Below, piece after piece: positions 5,023 to 5,203 of a stretch of 5,203 nt of DNA. A program made the translations under genes and the position numbers. The stretch covers positions 1 through 5,203 of the forward strand of contig WQXP01000101.1 of NCBI GenBank assembly GCA_009784765.1. Direction: 5' to 3'. Positions within the stretch are counted from its first letter, which is position 1, and each line of letters starts with the position of its first letter. The DNA is from Oscillospiraceae bacterium (GTDB lineage Bacteria; Bacillota; Clostridia; Oscillospirales; Ruminococcaceae). The notes under the pieces are model-generated. The model saw only the letters and a program-made list of their open reading frames with translations. It made no database searches and was not told the DNA's origin.

Positions 5023-5162
5023 TGGAGATGTTCGACTTATTCATCCCCCGTCATCCGAGGGTGGTTTTACGTGCATTCATATCAAGGACAGCAATGAATC
5101 CTAATTCTTCCGATTTCAGTGTAGGTAATGTGATTACGGTTTTTCAAAAATATTTTGAATAA
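5022..5162 (+). CDS. Doubtful 46-codon ORF overlapping the antitoxin-like gene
   Basis: The ATG overlaps the preceding stop by one base (TAATG), a common arrangement for coupled gene pairs. The 46-residue product begins MEMFDLFIPRHPRVVLRAFI and matches nothing I recognise. It is much shorter than usual toxins, has no clear ribosome binding site of its own, and spans a weak GC hairpin with a short T-run (about 5043-5069) that could instead be a terminator for the upstream gene. It may be a toxin remnant, a tiny coupled protein, or chance. Confidence 0.22.
   Translation: MEMFDLFIPRHPRVVLRAFISRTAMNPNSSDFSVGNVITVFQKYFE
5143..5159. repeat. 17-bp AT-rich perfect inverted repeat
   Basis: TTCAAAA (5143-5149) and TTTTGAA (5153-5159) are perfect 7-bp arms around ATA. 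It overlaps the end of the 46-codon ORF. It could be an operator or the upstream part of a promoter for a gene beyond the window. Confidence 0.4.
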
Positions 5163-5203
5163 TTTAACAAGAAGCGAGAAAACTTAGAATAAGCAAAAGA
5201 AGA
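5163..5203. other. Purine-rich right edge without recognisable feature
   Basis: This short stretch is A/G-rich and holds no coding sequence, hairpin or clear promoter that I can support. The next gene, if any, starts beyond the window. Confidence 0.5.

Noticed and set aside
5043..5069. Intrinsic terminator after the antitoxin-like gene
   Set aside because: The stem contains a mismatch and a wobble pair and the T-run is only four bases, so it is not listed as a separate feature.

Overview
The window looks like chromosomal DNA of a low-to-mid GC Gram-positive anaerobe of the Clostridia, most likely a plant-fibre-associated gut or rumen member. The evidence is a BofA-family sporulation protein, lipoprotein signal peptides, strong AGGAGG ribosome binding sites, textbook sigma-A promoters with 17-bp spacers, and a secreted family-11 rhamnogalacturonan lyase. 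The genus cannot be fixed from the sequence.

Layout. (1) Positions 1-1512, minus strand: a three-gene operon. In transcription order it holds two related surface lipoproteins, each ending in a CxxC heavy-metal-associated (HMA) domain, and then the N-terminal 206 codons of a MacB/FtsX-like ABC permease that runs off the left edge. A TTGACT-17-TACAAT promoter sits in front, the first two genes are 13 bp apart, and the second overlaps the permease start through ATGA. The likely theme is metal handling outside the membrane coupled to an ABC system, but the transported substrate is unknown. (2) Positions 1583-1834, minus strand: a small BofA-family membrane protein with its own intrinsic terminator. 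Its 5' leader carries a run of alternating GCCC/GGGC hairpin arms and a possible sporulation-type promoter. (3) Positions 1960-4288, plus strand: a sigma-A promoter and a 754-residue secreted PL11 rhamnogalacturonan lyase with an unusual cysteine-rich tail of three 14-residue repeats followed by a separated CxxC...CxC pair. (4) Positions 4265-4776, minus strand: a peptide deformylase homologue that overlaps the lyase tail-to-tail by 24 bp and whose active-site motifs are altered (Gln to His, metal-ligand Cys to Ser). (5) Positions 4786-5162, plus strand: a 78-residue protein resembling small antitoxins, then a 46-codon overlapping ORF of doubtful status. A near-perfect 20-bp palindrome lies in the divergent region shared with the deformylase.

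The genes do not form one pathway; each block has its own promoter. The points most worth following up are the lipoprotein HMA pair with the ABC permease, the deformylase with the lost metal ligand, and the cysteine-repeat tail of the lyase.
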